A stretch of DNA of 44,318 nucleotides. Origin: Lachnospiraceae bacterium XPB1003. GTDB taxonomy: Bacteria; Bacillota; Clostridia; Lachnospirales; Lachnospiraceae. The notes under the pieces are model-generated. The model was given only the letters and a program-made list of their open reading frames with translations, had not been told where the DNA came from and searched no databases. Every line of letters begins with the position of its first letter. The first letter of the stretch is position 1. This document shows, one piece after another, positions 16,909 through 25,422 of the stretch. A program made the translations under genes and the position numbers. Location of the stretch: positions 1-44,318 of the forward strand of contig FMVK01000018.1 in assembly GCA_900102065.1 (NCBI GenBank), given 5' to 3'.

Positions 16909-18528
16909 ATGAAAAGAATCGATGTACTTAAAAAAGGCATTGTACTTGCCGTGACTGCATGTCTTTTATCCGGATGCAGTGGTAATACGGCGACAGGAAC
17001 ATCCGCTACAGCTCCTGAAACAACTGAGGGAAGCGAAAAAGAGACGTCTGCAACAGAGATGGCAGGAGAAAAGAAGATCCTTCATGCCGGATCATCTGCG
17101 GGTATGTTTGGTGCTACCAACCTGGATCCCGCTGTTGACTGGAACGGATGGTTTCTTTCCTTCGCAGGAATAGCAGAGACCCTCTTTAAGCTGGATGATG
17201 CTTACAATGCTGTTCCCACTCTTGTAGAAAGCTATGAAGAGCCTACAGACGGAGTAACATGGGTATTCCATCTTCGTGATGATGTATATTTCTCAAACGG
17301 AGAGAAGATGACCGCTCAGTCTGTTGTGGATTGCTTTAATCGTACTCTTGGGATAAACAACCGCAGTGAGTCAACTCTTAATGTTGCAAGCATGTCTGCT
17401 GACGGTCAGGATCTTACACTTGTAACACCCTTTGAGGATCCTACATTTATTTATTCACTCTGCGATCCTCTTCTTACTGTATATTACGTTGGTGAATCCG
17501 AAGATTATGAGAATGCATCTCATTGCACAGGCCCCTTTGTTATAGAACAGTTCACACCGGAAGTTGAGATGGTCTTAACCAAAAATGAGAACTACTGGGG
17601 TGGAGATGTCAAGATCGACGAAGCACACCTTATAACATTTGGCGATGACGATGCCATGGTCATGGCTATGCAGAACGGAGAGCTTGATATCTGTGACGGA
17701 ACAAGCAGCGCTGTTCTTGTATGTAACGAGAGTACAGGATATAACGTACTTTCAATTGATACATCACGTGCGGAAAAGATCATGTTCAATTACAACGACA
17801 GTGATTTTGCCAATGACGGTGCTATCCGTGAAGCTATTGCCTGGTCTGTTGATCGTGAAGGATATGAGACTATAAGCAACGGAACAAAGAGAGCAAACTG
17901 GGGTATCTATCCTGCGACTCTTACATATGGAGACAATTCCAAGCTTGATATCCACATCAAGGAACAGAATCTTGAAAAGGCTGCGGAAGTATTGGATGAT
18001 GCCGGATACGTAGATACAGATGGAGACGGTATCCGTGAGATGAACGGAACTCCCATATCACTTGTTATGGCAGTAACCGATAATGCCAGCACGGATTTTT
18101 GCGATGTTCTTGCTTCAGACCTTCGTTCAGTCGGTATAGAGATGAGAACAGAGAGCTATCTTAATCTTGATTCATTCGAGACATACAACGGCGTTAACTG
18201 GGATATGAGTCTTAGCGGAAAGTATATGACACCTACCGGAAATGCAAGCTACTTCTTTGATCAGGATGTTGTTACAGACGGCAGTGCAAACTACGGTGGA
18301 TATTCCAATCCGGAGATAGATAAGCTTGCAGACGAGCTCCACAAGACATTCGGTGAAGAGAAGAGAAACGAACTGGTATTCAAGATGGAGCAGATACTTC
18401 TTGATGACAACAGCTTTATCGTATACTGCAACGGAACCAACACATATATCACAAGTGACAGAGTGAGCGGTTACAAGCCCTGTCCTTCCAACTACTACTA
18501 TCTTGATGCGAATGTAGATCTGGACTAA
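16909..18528 (+). CDS. ABC importer substrate-binding lipoprotein (SBP family 5)
   Basis: 539 residues, ATG behind AAAGGAGA. The signal peptide ends 'LLSGC' (lipobox, C23), followed by a Thr/Glu/Ala-rich linker. The mature domain shows family-5 features: 'AETLFKLDD' early, 'WVFHLRDDVYFSNGEKMTA', and 'VVDCFNRTL', with late 'AAEVLDDAGYVDTDGDGIRE'. This family binds oligopeptides, nickel chelates or opine-type metallophores; the pocket residues cannot be judged by eye. The binding protein is encoded between the permeases and the ATPases, and the MATE and methyltransferase genes downstream hint at a chelator theme. Confidence 0.9.
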   Translation: MKRIDVLKKGIVLAVTACLLSGCSGNTATGTSATAPETTEGSEKETSATEMAGEKKILHAGSSAGMFGATNLDPAVDWNGWFLSFAGIAETLFKLDDAYNAVPTLVESYEEPTDGVTWVFHLRDDVYFSNGEKMTAQSVVDCFNRTLGINNRSESTLNVASMSADGQDLTLVTPFEDPTFIYSLCDPLLTVYYVGESEDYENASHCTGPFVIEQFTPEVEMVLTKNENYWGGDVKIDEAHLITFGDDDAMVMAMQNGELDICDGTSSAVLVCNESTGYNVLSIDTSRAEKIMFNYNDSDFANDGAIREAIAWSVDREGYETISNGTKRANWGIYPATLTYGDNSKLDIHIKEQNLEKAAEVLDDAGYVDTDGDGIREMNGTPISLVMAVTDNASTDFCDVLASDLRSVGIEMRTESYLNLDSFETYNGVNWDMSLSGKYMTPTGNASYFFDQDVVTDGSANYGGYSNPEIDKLADELHKTFGEEKRNELVFKMEQILLDDNSFIVYCNGTNTYITSDRVSGYKPCPSNYYYLDANVDLD

Positions 18529-18536
18529 GTCGGAAT

Positions 18537-19262
18537 ATGTTAGAGGTTAGAAATCTCACAATAGAATATGAAAACATTACAACCGTAAGGGATATTTCCT
18601 TTACGGTTGATAATGGTGAGGTTTACAGCATTATCGGAAAGAGCGGATGCGGTAAGAGTACGATCCTTAATGCTATAAGCGGTATGATCGGGAGAAACGG
18701 TAAGATCACATCCGGTACTATCAGTCTTTCCGGAAATCCTATTTTCGAAAACGGTAAGTATACGCCGTATTTAAAGACTGTTTTAGGCAGAGAACTTGCT
18801 GCCATATCACAGCATCCGGACAGTTCATTTGATCCTTTATTTACCATAGGAAACCAGATGACGGAAGTCATGAGTGTGAATGAGCGGATCAGCAAAAGGG
18901 ATGCAAAGATAAAAGGTATGGAACTGCTTTCCAGGCTGCATTTTTCGGATCCGGAAAGGGTATGGGATTCTTATCCCCATGAGCTAAGCGGTGGCATGTG
19001 TCAGCGTGTTGCTGTCGCTATGGCTCTTTCAAATAAAGCAACCCTTCTTCTTGCGGATGAACCTACCAGTGCTCTGGATGTTACCAGTCAGGCTGAATTC
19101 ATCAGGCAGTTAAAAGAGATCGTTGAGAATGACGATCTGGCGGTTCTTTTGGTGACTCATAACATGGCAGTTGCGCGGGCTCTGGCTGACAGAACAGGGT
19201 TCTTGCGTAACGGTGAATTAACTGAAAGTGGAGGAGATATCATTGCCGCTGCTGCAGGTTGA
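18537..19262 (+). CDS. ABC importer ATPase (DppD/NikD type)
   Basis: 241 residues. Walker A 'GKSGCGKST', Q-loop 'AISQHPDSSFDP', signature 'LSGGMCQR', Walker B 'LLLADEPTSALD' and the switch histidine in 'LLVTHN' are all intact. It is shorter than typical OppD (about 330), lacking the C-terminal oligopeptide/Fe-S extension, as NikD-type subunits do. It overlaps the second ATPase gene. Confidence 0.9.
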   Translation: MLEVRNLTIEYENITTVRDISFTVDNGEVYSIIGKSGCGKSTILNAISGMIGRNGKITSGTISLSGNPIFENGKYTPYLKTVLGRELAAISQHPDSSFDPLFTIGNQMTEVMSVNERISKRDAKIKGMELLSRLHFSDPERVWDSYPHELSGGMCQRVAVAMALSNKATLLLADEPTSALDVTSQAEFIRQLKEIVENDDLAVLLVTHNMAVARALADRTGFLRNGELTESGGDIIAAAAG

Positions 19263-20010
19263 AAATCTTAATAAAACATTCATCGAAAAAAACGATCGTT
19301 TATTCAGAGCTCTGAATGATGTGAGTTTTTCGGTTGAAGAGGGCGAATGTGTCGGCATTATAGGAGAGAGTGGAAGCGGCAAGACTACTATAGTCAATAT
19401 TGTGGCAGGATTTGTCACACCCACTTCAGGTACGGTTAGATATGACGGCTATGATCTGACTTTACCCCGTTGTAACAAAAATGCCAGAGATACGATGCAG
19501 ATGGTATTCCAGAATCCCATGAATTCTTTCAGCCCCAGGATGAAGCTGGGGAAGGGCATACGTGAAGGCCTTTGTTATCTGTCCGGAATGACACGGGATG
19601 AGCAGGAAAAAAGAGTTGATGAAGCTATGGAAATGGTGGGTCTCCCTCTTAGCTATAAGAATAAGTTTGTTTTTGAAGTTAGCGGTGGAGAGGCACAACG
19701 AGCAGCCATAGCCAGAGCGATACTGATAAGACCCAGGCTCCTTCTTTGCGACGAGATAACCAGTGCTTTGGATGCTGAGGTCCAGGATCAGCTGATAGAG
19801 CTTCTTACGAAGTTAAGGAATGAGATGAATATGGCTCTTTTGTTTATCAGTCATGATATTAAGCTTGTACGCGATTTTTGCGACAGGGCTTTTGTTCTTC
19901 AGGACGGTGAGATCGTGGAACAGGGAGAAGTAGGAAAGCTATATGAACATCCCGAGAATGAATATACAAAGCGGCTTGTTAATGCCGCGATCCTCAATCT
20001 GACCGAATAA
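19243..20010 (+). CDS. ABC importer ATPase (DppF/NikE type)
   Basis: 255 residues using TTG at 19243, which lies 7 bp behind GGAGGAG; a GTG at 19228 is in frame but overlaps that ribosome site. Walker A 'GESGSGKTT', Q-loop 'MVFQNPMNSFSP', signature 'VSGGEAQR', Walker B 'LLLCDEITSALD' and 'LFISHD' are intact. Overlaps the previous gene by 20 bp, consistent with equal production of both ATPases. Confidence 0.9.
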   Translation: MPLLQVENLNKTFIEKNDRLFRALNDVSFSVEEGECVGIIGESGSGKTTIVNIVAGFVTPTSGTVRYDGYDLTLPRCNKNARDTMQMVFQNPMNSFSPRMKLGKGIREGLCYLSGMTRDEQEKRVDEAMEMVGLPLSYKNKFVFEVSGGEAQRAAIARAILIRPRLLLCDEITSALDAEVQDQLIELLTKLRNEMNMALLFISHDIKLVRDFCDRAFVLQDGEIVEQGEVGKLYEHPENEYTKRLVNAAILNLTE

Positions 20011-20022
20011 GAGGATAACAAT

Positions 20023-21378
20023 ATGAAAGATCAAAAAAGGATCGACCTGACAGAAGGGGCTATAGTAAAACAGATAATTGCATTTGCGCTGCCGCTTCTT
20101 GGATCAAGTCTTATCCAACAGCTGTATAATACGGCAGACCTGATGTTTATCGGGCAGTTTCTCGGGATAAACGAATCTGCCGCGGTTGGTGCCAGCACCA
20201 TGATGGTTACATGTCTTGTGGGACTGTTCGGAGGACTCTCTGTCGGTGCGACTGTTGCTGTGGCCATCGCATTCGGCTCCGGGGACAAAGAAAGAGTACG
20301 AAGGATACTTCATACTTCTGCAGCACTGTGCATCATCAGCGGTGTTTTGGTTTTTACGGCAGGTTATCTGTTTGCACCTGCTTTCATTAACGCTTTGGGA
20401 ACGCCGGCTGAGATCGTAGACAGCGCTGTCGGATATCTGAGAATATATTTTTTCAGCTCCATGTTTATAATCAGCTACAATATGGGCGCCGGAGTCATGC
20501 GGGGAATGGGAGAATCCTTTGTTCCGCTTGTATTCCAGATCATTGGCGGTATAACCAATGTGATCATGGATGCATTTTTTATAGTTGTTCTTGGTAAAGG
20601 TGTAAACGGAGTTGCATGGGCGACTTTCTTTTCCCAGGGGGCAGCTGCGGTCTGCACTGTGATATATCTTTTTTCACGTATCAGCGAGGATTATCGCATT
20701 GAATTTAAAGAGATCGCTATCCACAGAGATATCCTGTTACAGATACTTAAAGTAGGTATCCCGTCAGGTTTACAGACGCTGGTCATCGCTCTATCCAATG
20801 TTATTGCTCTGTATTGCATCAACAAGATTGGAACCGATGCGATAGCGGCATTCACGGCATATTATAAAGTGGAGCTTCCGATCTATCTTCCTATTGTTGC
20901 CATCGGACAGGCTGTTACTACTTTTGTGGGACAGAATCTCGGCGCGGGCAAACCGGAGAGAGCAGCCAGGGGAACTTTGGTTTGTCTTTTAATGGGAATG
21001 GTACTTACTGTGATAACAGGGTGGCTGTTGATCTTTGGAGGCGATATTGCTTTTATGATCTTCGCCAAGGATGACGCACAGGTTATTGCCCTTGGAAACA
21101 GGATCATACGTACTACATTTCCTTTTTACTTCCTTTATGTTGTCCTGCAGGTATATGGGGACAGTATTAAAGGGGCGGGGAAAGCTCTTCCGCCCACTTT
21201 GATAATACTTTTGAATATAACGATTGTCAGGAGCATCATTTTATTGACTCAGGTACCGCTCCGGCCGGATGTAAGGACTGTAGCAATGTCATATCCCATC
21301 ACATGGTTCCTGACTGCAGCTGAGATGGCTATCTACTATTATATATTAAGAAAGAGGGATAAAGGAGTAACAGCATGA
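20023..21378 (+). CDS. MATE-family efflux transporter
   Basis: 451 residues, normal for the family, with twelve hydrophobic segments in two halves. Early 'ALPLLGSSLIQQLYNTADLMFIGQFLG' (cited in part) and later 'VGIPSGLQTLVIALSNV' are the paired N- and C-half MATE signatures, with 'FVGQNLGAGKPERA' in the second. It exports cationic or amphipathic small molecules using Na+ or H+. It follows the ATPase gene by 12 bp and overlaps the methyltransferase gene by 4 bp, implying that import and export of related compounds are linked. Confidence 0.9.
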   Translation: MKDQKRIDLTEGAIVKQIIAFALPLLGSSLIQQLYNTADLMFIGQFLGINESAAVGASTMMVTCLVGLFGGLSVGATVAVAIAFGSGDKERVRRILHTSAALCIISGVLVFTAGYLFAPAFINALGTPAEIVDSAVGYLRIYFFSSMFIISYNMGAGVMRGMGESFVPLVFQIIGGITNVIMDAFFIVVLGKGVNGVAWATFFSQGAAAVCTVIYLFSRISEDYRIEFKEIAIHRDILLQILKVGIPSGLQTLVIALSNVIALYCINKIGTDAIAAFTAYYKVELPIYLPIVAIGQAVTTFVGQNLGAGKPERAARGTLVCLLMGMVLTVITGWLLIFGGDIAFMIFAKDDAQVIALGNRIIRTTFPFYFLYVVLQVYGDSIKGAGKALPPTLIILLNITIVRSIILLTQVPLRPDVRTVAMSYPITWFLTAAEMAIYYYILRKRDKGVTA

Positions 21379-22172
21379 ATAAAGAACAGGAGAAGATAAA
21401 TGAACTCTGGACCCGTGGAGCTGAGAATTACAACAGGATAATCGATGATGAGATAAGCAGCTTTAGATCCGAAGCATGGAAAAAACAGATCCTTGGTCAG
21501 GTTAATACTAAGGGAGTACTGAAGATCCTGGATTGCGGATGCGGCCCGGGCTTCTTTTCCTGTATCATGGCACAGGAGGGGCATCATGTTACGGGAATAG
21601 ACGGTAGTGAACTAATGCTATCTTTTGCGAGGGAAAGAGCAAAACGATTGGGGCTTTCTATAGATTTCAGACTCATGGACTGTCACGAACTGGAATTTGC
21701 AGACAATAGCTTTGACCTTATCATAAGCAGAAATGTGACGCATACATTAAGATATCATAAGGTTGTCTACAGTCAGTGGAAGCGAGTGCTCAAGCCGGGC
21801 GGAGTTCTGCTTATATTTGATGCGAACTGGCATCTGAGCAGATACGGATACTCGGAACATGATGAATCCGTACGCAGATATATTGAATGTATGAAGAAAT
21901 ACGGCTCGGATTTTTCAGGGAACGTATACGACGGTGATGAGGAAGCTCTTCGTGAGCGCTTAAAAAAGCATTCTCCGGATGAGAATGAAGTATGGGACAA
22001 TGAACTGAAGGATGTCATCCGTCCGGACTGGGATGCAGGGATCTTACTTGGCATCGGTTTCGATAATGTTAGTTATGACAGAGATATCATCGAGGATCTC
22101 TGGGATGACAAGGAAAAGTGTATCTATGGAAATACGCCTATGTTCATGATAAGAGCGGAAAAACAGGCGTAA
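21375..22172 (+). CDS. Class I SAM-dependent methyltransferase
   Basis: 265 residues with the Rossmann SAM motifs: motif I 'ILDCGCGPGFFSC', acidic loop 'GIDGSELML', motif II 'FRLMDCHELEFADNSFDLIISRNV', and 'VLKPGGVLLIFDAN'. Substrate is unknown; the closest general type is the UbiE/small-molecule group. In this operon it could methylate or detoxify the compound handled by the importer and MATE pump (inference). Confidence 0.88.
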   Translation: MNKEQEKINELWTRGAENYNRIIDDEISSFRSEAWKKQILGQVNTKGVLKILDCGCGPGFFSCIMAQEGHHVTGIDGSELMLSFARERAKRLGLSIDFRLMDCHELEFADNSFDLIISRNVTHTLRYHKVVYSQWKRVLKPGGVLLIFDANWHLSRYGYSEHDESVRRYIECMKKYGSDFSGNVYDGDEEALRERLKKHSPDENEVWDNELKDVIRPDWDAGILLGIGFDNVSYDRDIIEDLWDDKEKCIYGNTPMFMIRAEKQA

Positions 22173-22232
22173 GGTAACAAGGATAGCTGAGATGCTCAAA
22201 ATAATGCAGCAGCTCTGAAATAGACTTAGTGT

Positions 22233-22264
22233 AAAAAAGGCTCGCCGGTTGGCGGACTTTTTTT
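22233..22264 (+). terminator. Intrinsic terminator after the importer operon
   Basis: A-run, GC-rich stem with CGCC-GGTT-GGCG at its core, and an eight-T tract; the A and T runs also allow it to act on the minus strand. Confidence 0.85.
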
Positions 22265-22389
22265 CGTGTAAACGCTTATGTCAACAACAGTTTGCAAAAA
22301 TGCAATGTCGGAGTGGTAGATAAAAAATATTTTTTTATGTACAATTTGAATTACATAAACGATTTATATAAAAGGGCGAGGAAAAGTAA

Positions 22390-22788
22390 ATGGATTCGAA
22401 AGCGCTGATGACTTTATATCTTGTATTTTTTGTAGTATTTGTACTGCTCAGAATATTACAGCTTGTAGTTAATTTTGTGAATAAACCCTACGTAGTAAGC
22501 GATGAGCATGATCTGACAATAGCCAGTGTATATATTTACAGGATGCAGAGATTTCATTCAACATACAGGGAATATTTATTCCGTTATGTAGACGGAAGAT
22601 GGATACCTGTGATAAAGAAAAGCGATATCGTGATAGGATTGATCGTTGCCGGTATAGTGGCTTCAGTCTTTCTCTTTGCCGGCGGGGTAACAGAGACCTG
22701 GATCATTATCCCTCCTATAGCTATTTTTTTACTCGCTATGTTCGTGGCACATCGTATAGAGGCATATCTGATATTGATGAGAAACTGA
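22390..22788 (+). CDS. Small membrane protein
   Basis: 132 residues with three hydrophobic segments, at about 6-28, 79-96 and 103-120. A polar loop in between contains 'STYREYLFRYVDGRW'. No family recognised. ATG behind GAGGAAAAG. It stands alone between two terminators, so it is probably transcribed from its own promoter. Confidence 0.6.
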   Translation: MDSKALMTLYLVFFVVFVLLRILQLVVNFVNKPYVVSDEHDLTIASVYIYRMQRFHSTYREYLFRYVDGRWIPVIKKSDIVIGLIVAGIVASVFLFAGGVTETWIIIPPIAIFLLAMFVAHRIEAYLILMRN

Positions 22789-22872
22789 TGAGTTCACTTC
22801 TTCCTTTAGATCCGGCGGTACGGAAGAACAGCTGTTTTTTATAAAGCTTTGATAAGATATTTTAATAGAAGA

Positions 22873-22909
22873 GCATAATGATGATATAATTTCATCATTA
22901 TGCTTTTTT
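22873..22909 (+). terminator. Perfect-stem intrinsic terminator
   Basis: A 12-bp perfect stem GCATAATGATGA / TCATCATTATGC with a 7-base loop followed by six Ts. It isolates the small membrane protein gene from the regulator downstream. Confidence 0.9.
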
Positions 22910-22972
22910 ATGTGGCAGTATATTTGCCATATTAGATGATGCGATCGGGATGGGCGTGCGAGGAAAATTGAT

Positions 22973-23689
22973 TTGGTAATTCAGATTGTAGAAGATGACA
23001 GATCACTGAGCGAGGGGATAGCTATTTCTCTCGGAGATCAGGCAGACAGCTTTTATAAAGAAATAAAGATAGAAAATGCCAAGGCAGGTTTTGACAGATA
23101 TGGCAATGAGTTAAGTCTTATAATTCTTGACCTCAATCTGCCCGATGGCATCGGCTATGATTATCTTAAATATGTAAGAGAAAGAAGCAACGTTCCTGTC
23201 CTTATCCTTACGGCTAATGATCTGGAGATGGATGAAGTGACGGGACTTACTATGGGGGCTGATGATTTTCTGACTAAACCTTTCAGCCTTGCGGTTCTAA
23301 GAGCCAGAGTAAATGCATTGGTGCGTCGTAGTCGTATATCGGGTAAGGCAGACTTAAGTGACGGTGCTTTGGAGGTCACAAGGGAAAAGACCGCTATATA
23401 TGAGATCGATGATATGCTCTTCGATTTTGAAAAACTTTCCTTCAGGAAGGGTGAAGAAGAACTGTTTCTCAGTGTCAATGAACAGAAGCTTTTGAAAGTA
23501 TTTCTGGACAATAAAGGATTGCTCCTTACCAGAGATATTTTAATAGAGAGGATCTGGGGCGACAGCGGAGAGTATGTTGAGGAAAATGCACTGTCTGTTA
23601 CGGTCAATCGTCTTAGGAGCAAGATTGAAGGCAAAGGCGGCGGGAAACATATTAATACTGTTTACGGACAGGGATACAGATTTGAGTGA
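22973..23689 (+). CDS. OmpR-type response regulator of the ABC-linked system
   Basis: 238 residues with TTG start behind GAGGAAAA. Receiver with 'VEDDR', phospho-acceptor D53 in 'IILDLNLPDG' and 'LTKPF'; winged helix with 'LSVNEQKLLKVF' and 'ENALSVTVNRLRSKIEG', ending 'VYGQGYRFE'. The pattern resembles regulators beside antimicrobial-peptide ABC transporters (BceR/VirR type). The linker between domains is longer than usual. 13 bp before the kinase gene. Confidence 0.9.
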   Translation: MVIQIVEDDRSLSEGIAISLGDQADSFYKEIKIENAKAGFDRYGNELSLIILDLNLPDGIGYDYLKYVRERSNVPVLILTANDLEMDEVTGLTMGADDFLTKPFSLAVLRARVNALVRRSRISGKADLSDGALEVTREKTAIYEIDDMLFDFEKLSFRKGEEELFLSVNEQKLLKVFLDNKGLLLTRDILIERIWGDSGEYVEENALSVTVNRLRSKIEGKGGGKHINTVYGQGYRFE

Positions 23690-23702
23690 GGGGATAGTTT
23701 AA

Positions 23703-24578
23703 TTGTTTTCGAATAAGATTGTTGAAAGATTGGATCAGATGCTTGACGATGCCATGAACGGCACCTTCACGGAAAGCAATTATGATGAGTCAAAACTTTC
23801 AAGACTTGAATCCAAGTGGAAAGATTTTCTGGGGACATCGGTTCTTTCCAATCAGAATCTTGAAGCCGAGAGACACAGACTTGAACAGTTTATTTCGGAT
23901 ATCTCTCATCAGACGAAGACTCCGATGACCAATATCAGGATGTACACAGAGCTTATGTGTGAGGAAGTTGATAATCTTCGTGAACATGAAAATGAGGCTT
24001 CTGTTGTTAAGATAAAAAAGTATGCCGAAGAGATAGCAAGGCAGAATGAACGCCTGGAGTTTTTGATCGATTCTCTGACTAAACTCTCAAGACTTGAAAG
24101 CGGTACACTGGAAGTCGTAGCAGGTCCATCAAGTATTAATGAACTTGTTAAGTCAGGCATTGCTGCCGTAAAACCTAAGGCGGAGAAGAAGGGATTGTCT
24201 TTTGTCACATCTGATCGGGAAGATAAAGATCCGGTCACTGCTTCATTTGATATGAAGTGGACATTAGAAGCACTGATCAATGTGCTGGATAATGCAGTCA
24301 AGTATTCTCCGGAATGCGGCAGGATCGAGGTGGCTCTTACGGAGACAGAAATGTATGCTGCCATCCATGTGATCGATGAGGGAAGTGGGATTTCGGAGGA
24401 AGATGCGACAAAAATATTCGGCAGGTTCTTTAGAGGAAGTGAAGTTCAGCAGGATGATGGTGTCGGGATAGGGCTTTATCTGACCAGAGAGATACTTTCG
24501 AAGGAAGACGGTTATATCAAGGTTGTTTCTAACGATAAGAGAAAAGGCGGAGAGTTTATCCTGTATCTGAGAAAGTAA
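23703..24578 (+). CDS. Soluble histidine kinase without membrane segments
   Basis: 291 residues with TTG start. No hydrophobic stretch precedes the dimerisation motif 'SDISHQTKTPMTNI' (H69). Intact ATP-binding motifs: 'VLDNAVKYSP', 'DEGSGIS', 'GRFFRG' and 'GVGIGLYLTREIL'. BceS-type kinases usually have two membrane helices; their absence suggests that sensing depends on a partner, most simply the ABC permease encoded next. A missing upstream exon-like start is unlikely because the regulator gene ends 13 bp before. Confidence 0.88.
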   Translation: MFSNKIVERLDQMLDDAMNGTFTESNYDESKLSRLESKWKDFLGTSVLSNQNLEAERHRLEQFISDISHQTKTPMTNIRMYTELMCEEVDNLREHENEASVVKIKKYAEEIARQNERLEFLIDSLTKLSRLESGTLEVVAGPSSINELVKSGIAAVKPKAEKKGLSFVTSDREDKDPVTASFDMKWTLEALINVLDNAVKYSPECGRIEVALTETEMYAAIHVIDEGSGISEEDATKIFGRFFRGSEVQQDDGVGIGLYLTREILSKEDGYIKVVSNDKRKGGEFILYLRK

Positions 24579-24595
24579 GTAATACAACAATTAAT

Positions 24596-24633
24596 AAGGG
24601 AACTGTTCTTATATGAGAATAGGCCCCTTTTTT
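24596..24633 (+). terminator. Probable terminator or attenuator between kinase and ABC genes
   Basis: AAGGG...CCCCTT encloses an imperfect inner stem around TTCT/AGAA, followed by six Ts. It suggests that the ABC genes are transcribed mainly from a separate promoter in 24640-24740, which I could not pinpoint. Confidence 0.6.
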
Positions 24634-24742
24634 AATTCTTTCAAAAGTGAGAGATTTGAGAAAGGATCTGGAAAGAAGTATCTGTTAGTATTAGGACAGT
24701 TGATTAAGACCGGATTATCGGTTTGGTATTTGGAGGTTTGAA

Positions 24743-25405
24743 ATGAGTATTTTGGTTGCAAAACATTTAAAGAAATATTACGGCGAGGGTGAGACTCTCG
24801 TGAAGGCATTGGATGATGTGAGCCTTCAGGTTGAGAGAGGCGAGTTCGTCAGCATCATAGGAACCAGTGGCAGCGGCAAGTCGACATTGCTTCATATGCT
24901 TGGAGGACTTGATAATCCCACATCGGGCAAGGTGATCATAGATGATAAAGATATCTCCGGATTAAAAGGAGATAAGCTCTGTATCTTCAGACGCAGAAAG
25001 ATCGGATTTATCTTTCAGAGCTTCAATCTGGTTCCCTCCATCAGTGTATATGACAATATCACTCTTCCCATCAGACTTGACGGAAAGAAGGTCGACAAGG
25101 CTTTTGTAAAGAATGTTATTGATACACTGGGACTTGAAAATAAACTGGATACTATCCCTGCAAAGCTTTCCGGTGGACAGCAGCAGAGAGTGGCCATAGC
25201 AAGAGCTCTTGCATCAAAGCCGGCTATCATTCTCGCCGATGAACCTACAGGAAATCTGGACAGCAAGACAAGTCTTGATGTACTGGGACTTTTGGGGACT
25301 ACCGGAAAGAAGTTTAACCAGACCATCGTGATGATCACTCATAATGATGAGATAGCACAGATGGCTGACAGGACCATCAGGATAGAAGACGGACATATTG
25401 TTTGA
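24743..25405 (+). CDS. ABC transporter ATPase (MacB/LolD/BceA type)
   Basis: 220 residues, ATG behind TTGGAGG. Walker A 'GTSGSGKST', Q-loop '[11 protein letters not shown]', signature 'LSGGQQQR', Walker B '[13 protein letters not shown]' and 'VMITHN'. The length and the 'PTGNLDS' block are typical of ATPases that drive FtsX-type permeases in antimicrobial peptide resistance, lipoprotein traffic or mechanotransmission. Confidence 0.92.
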   Translation: MSILVAKHLKKYYGEGETLVKALDDVSLQVERGEFVSIIGTSGSGKSTLLHMLGGLDNPTSGKVIIDDKDISGLKGDKLCIFRRRKIGFIFQSFNLVPSISVYDNITLPIRLDGKKVDKAFVKNVIDTLGLENKLDTIPAKLSGGQQQRVAIARALASKPAIILADEPTGNLDSKTSLDVLGLLGTTGKKFNQTIVMITHNDEIAQMADRTIRIEDGHIV

Positions 25406-25422
25406 TAAAGAGGAAATGAGCA

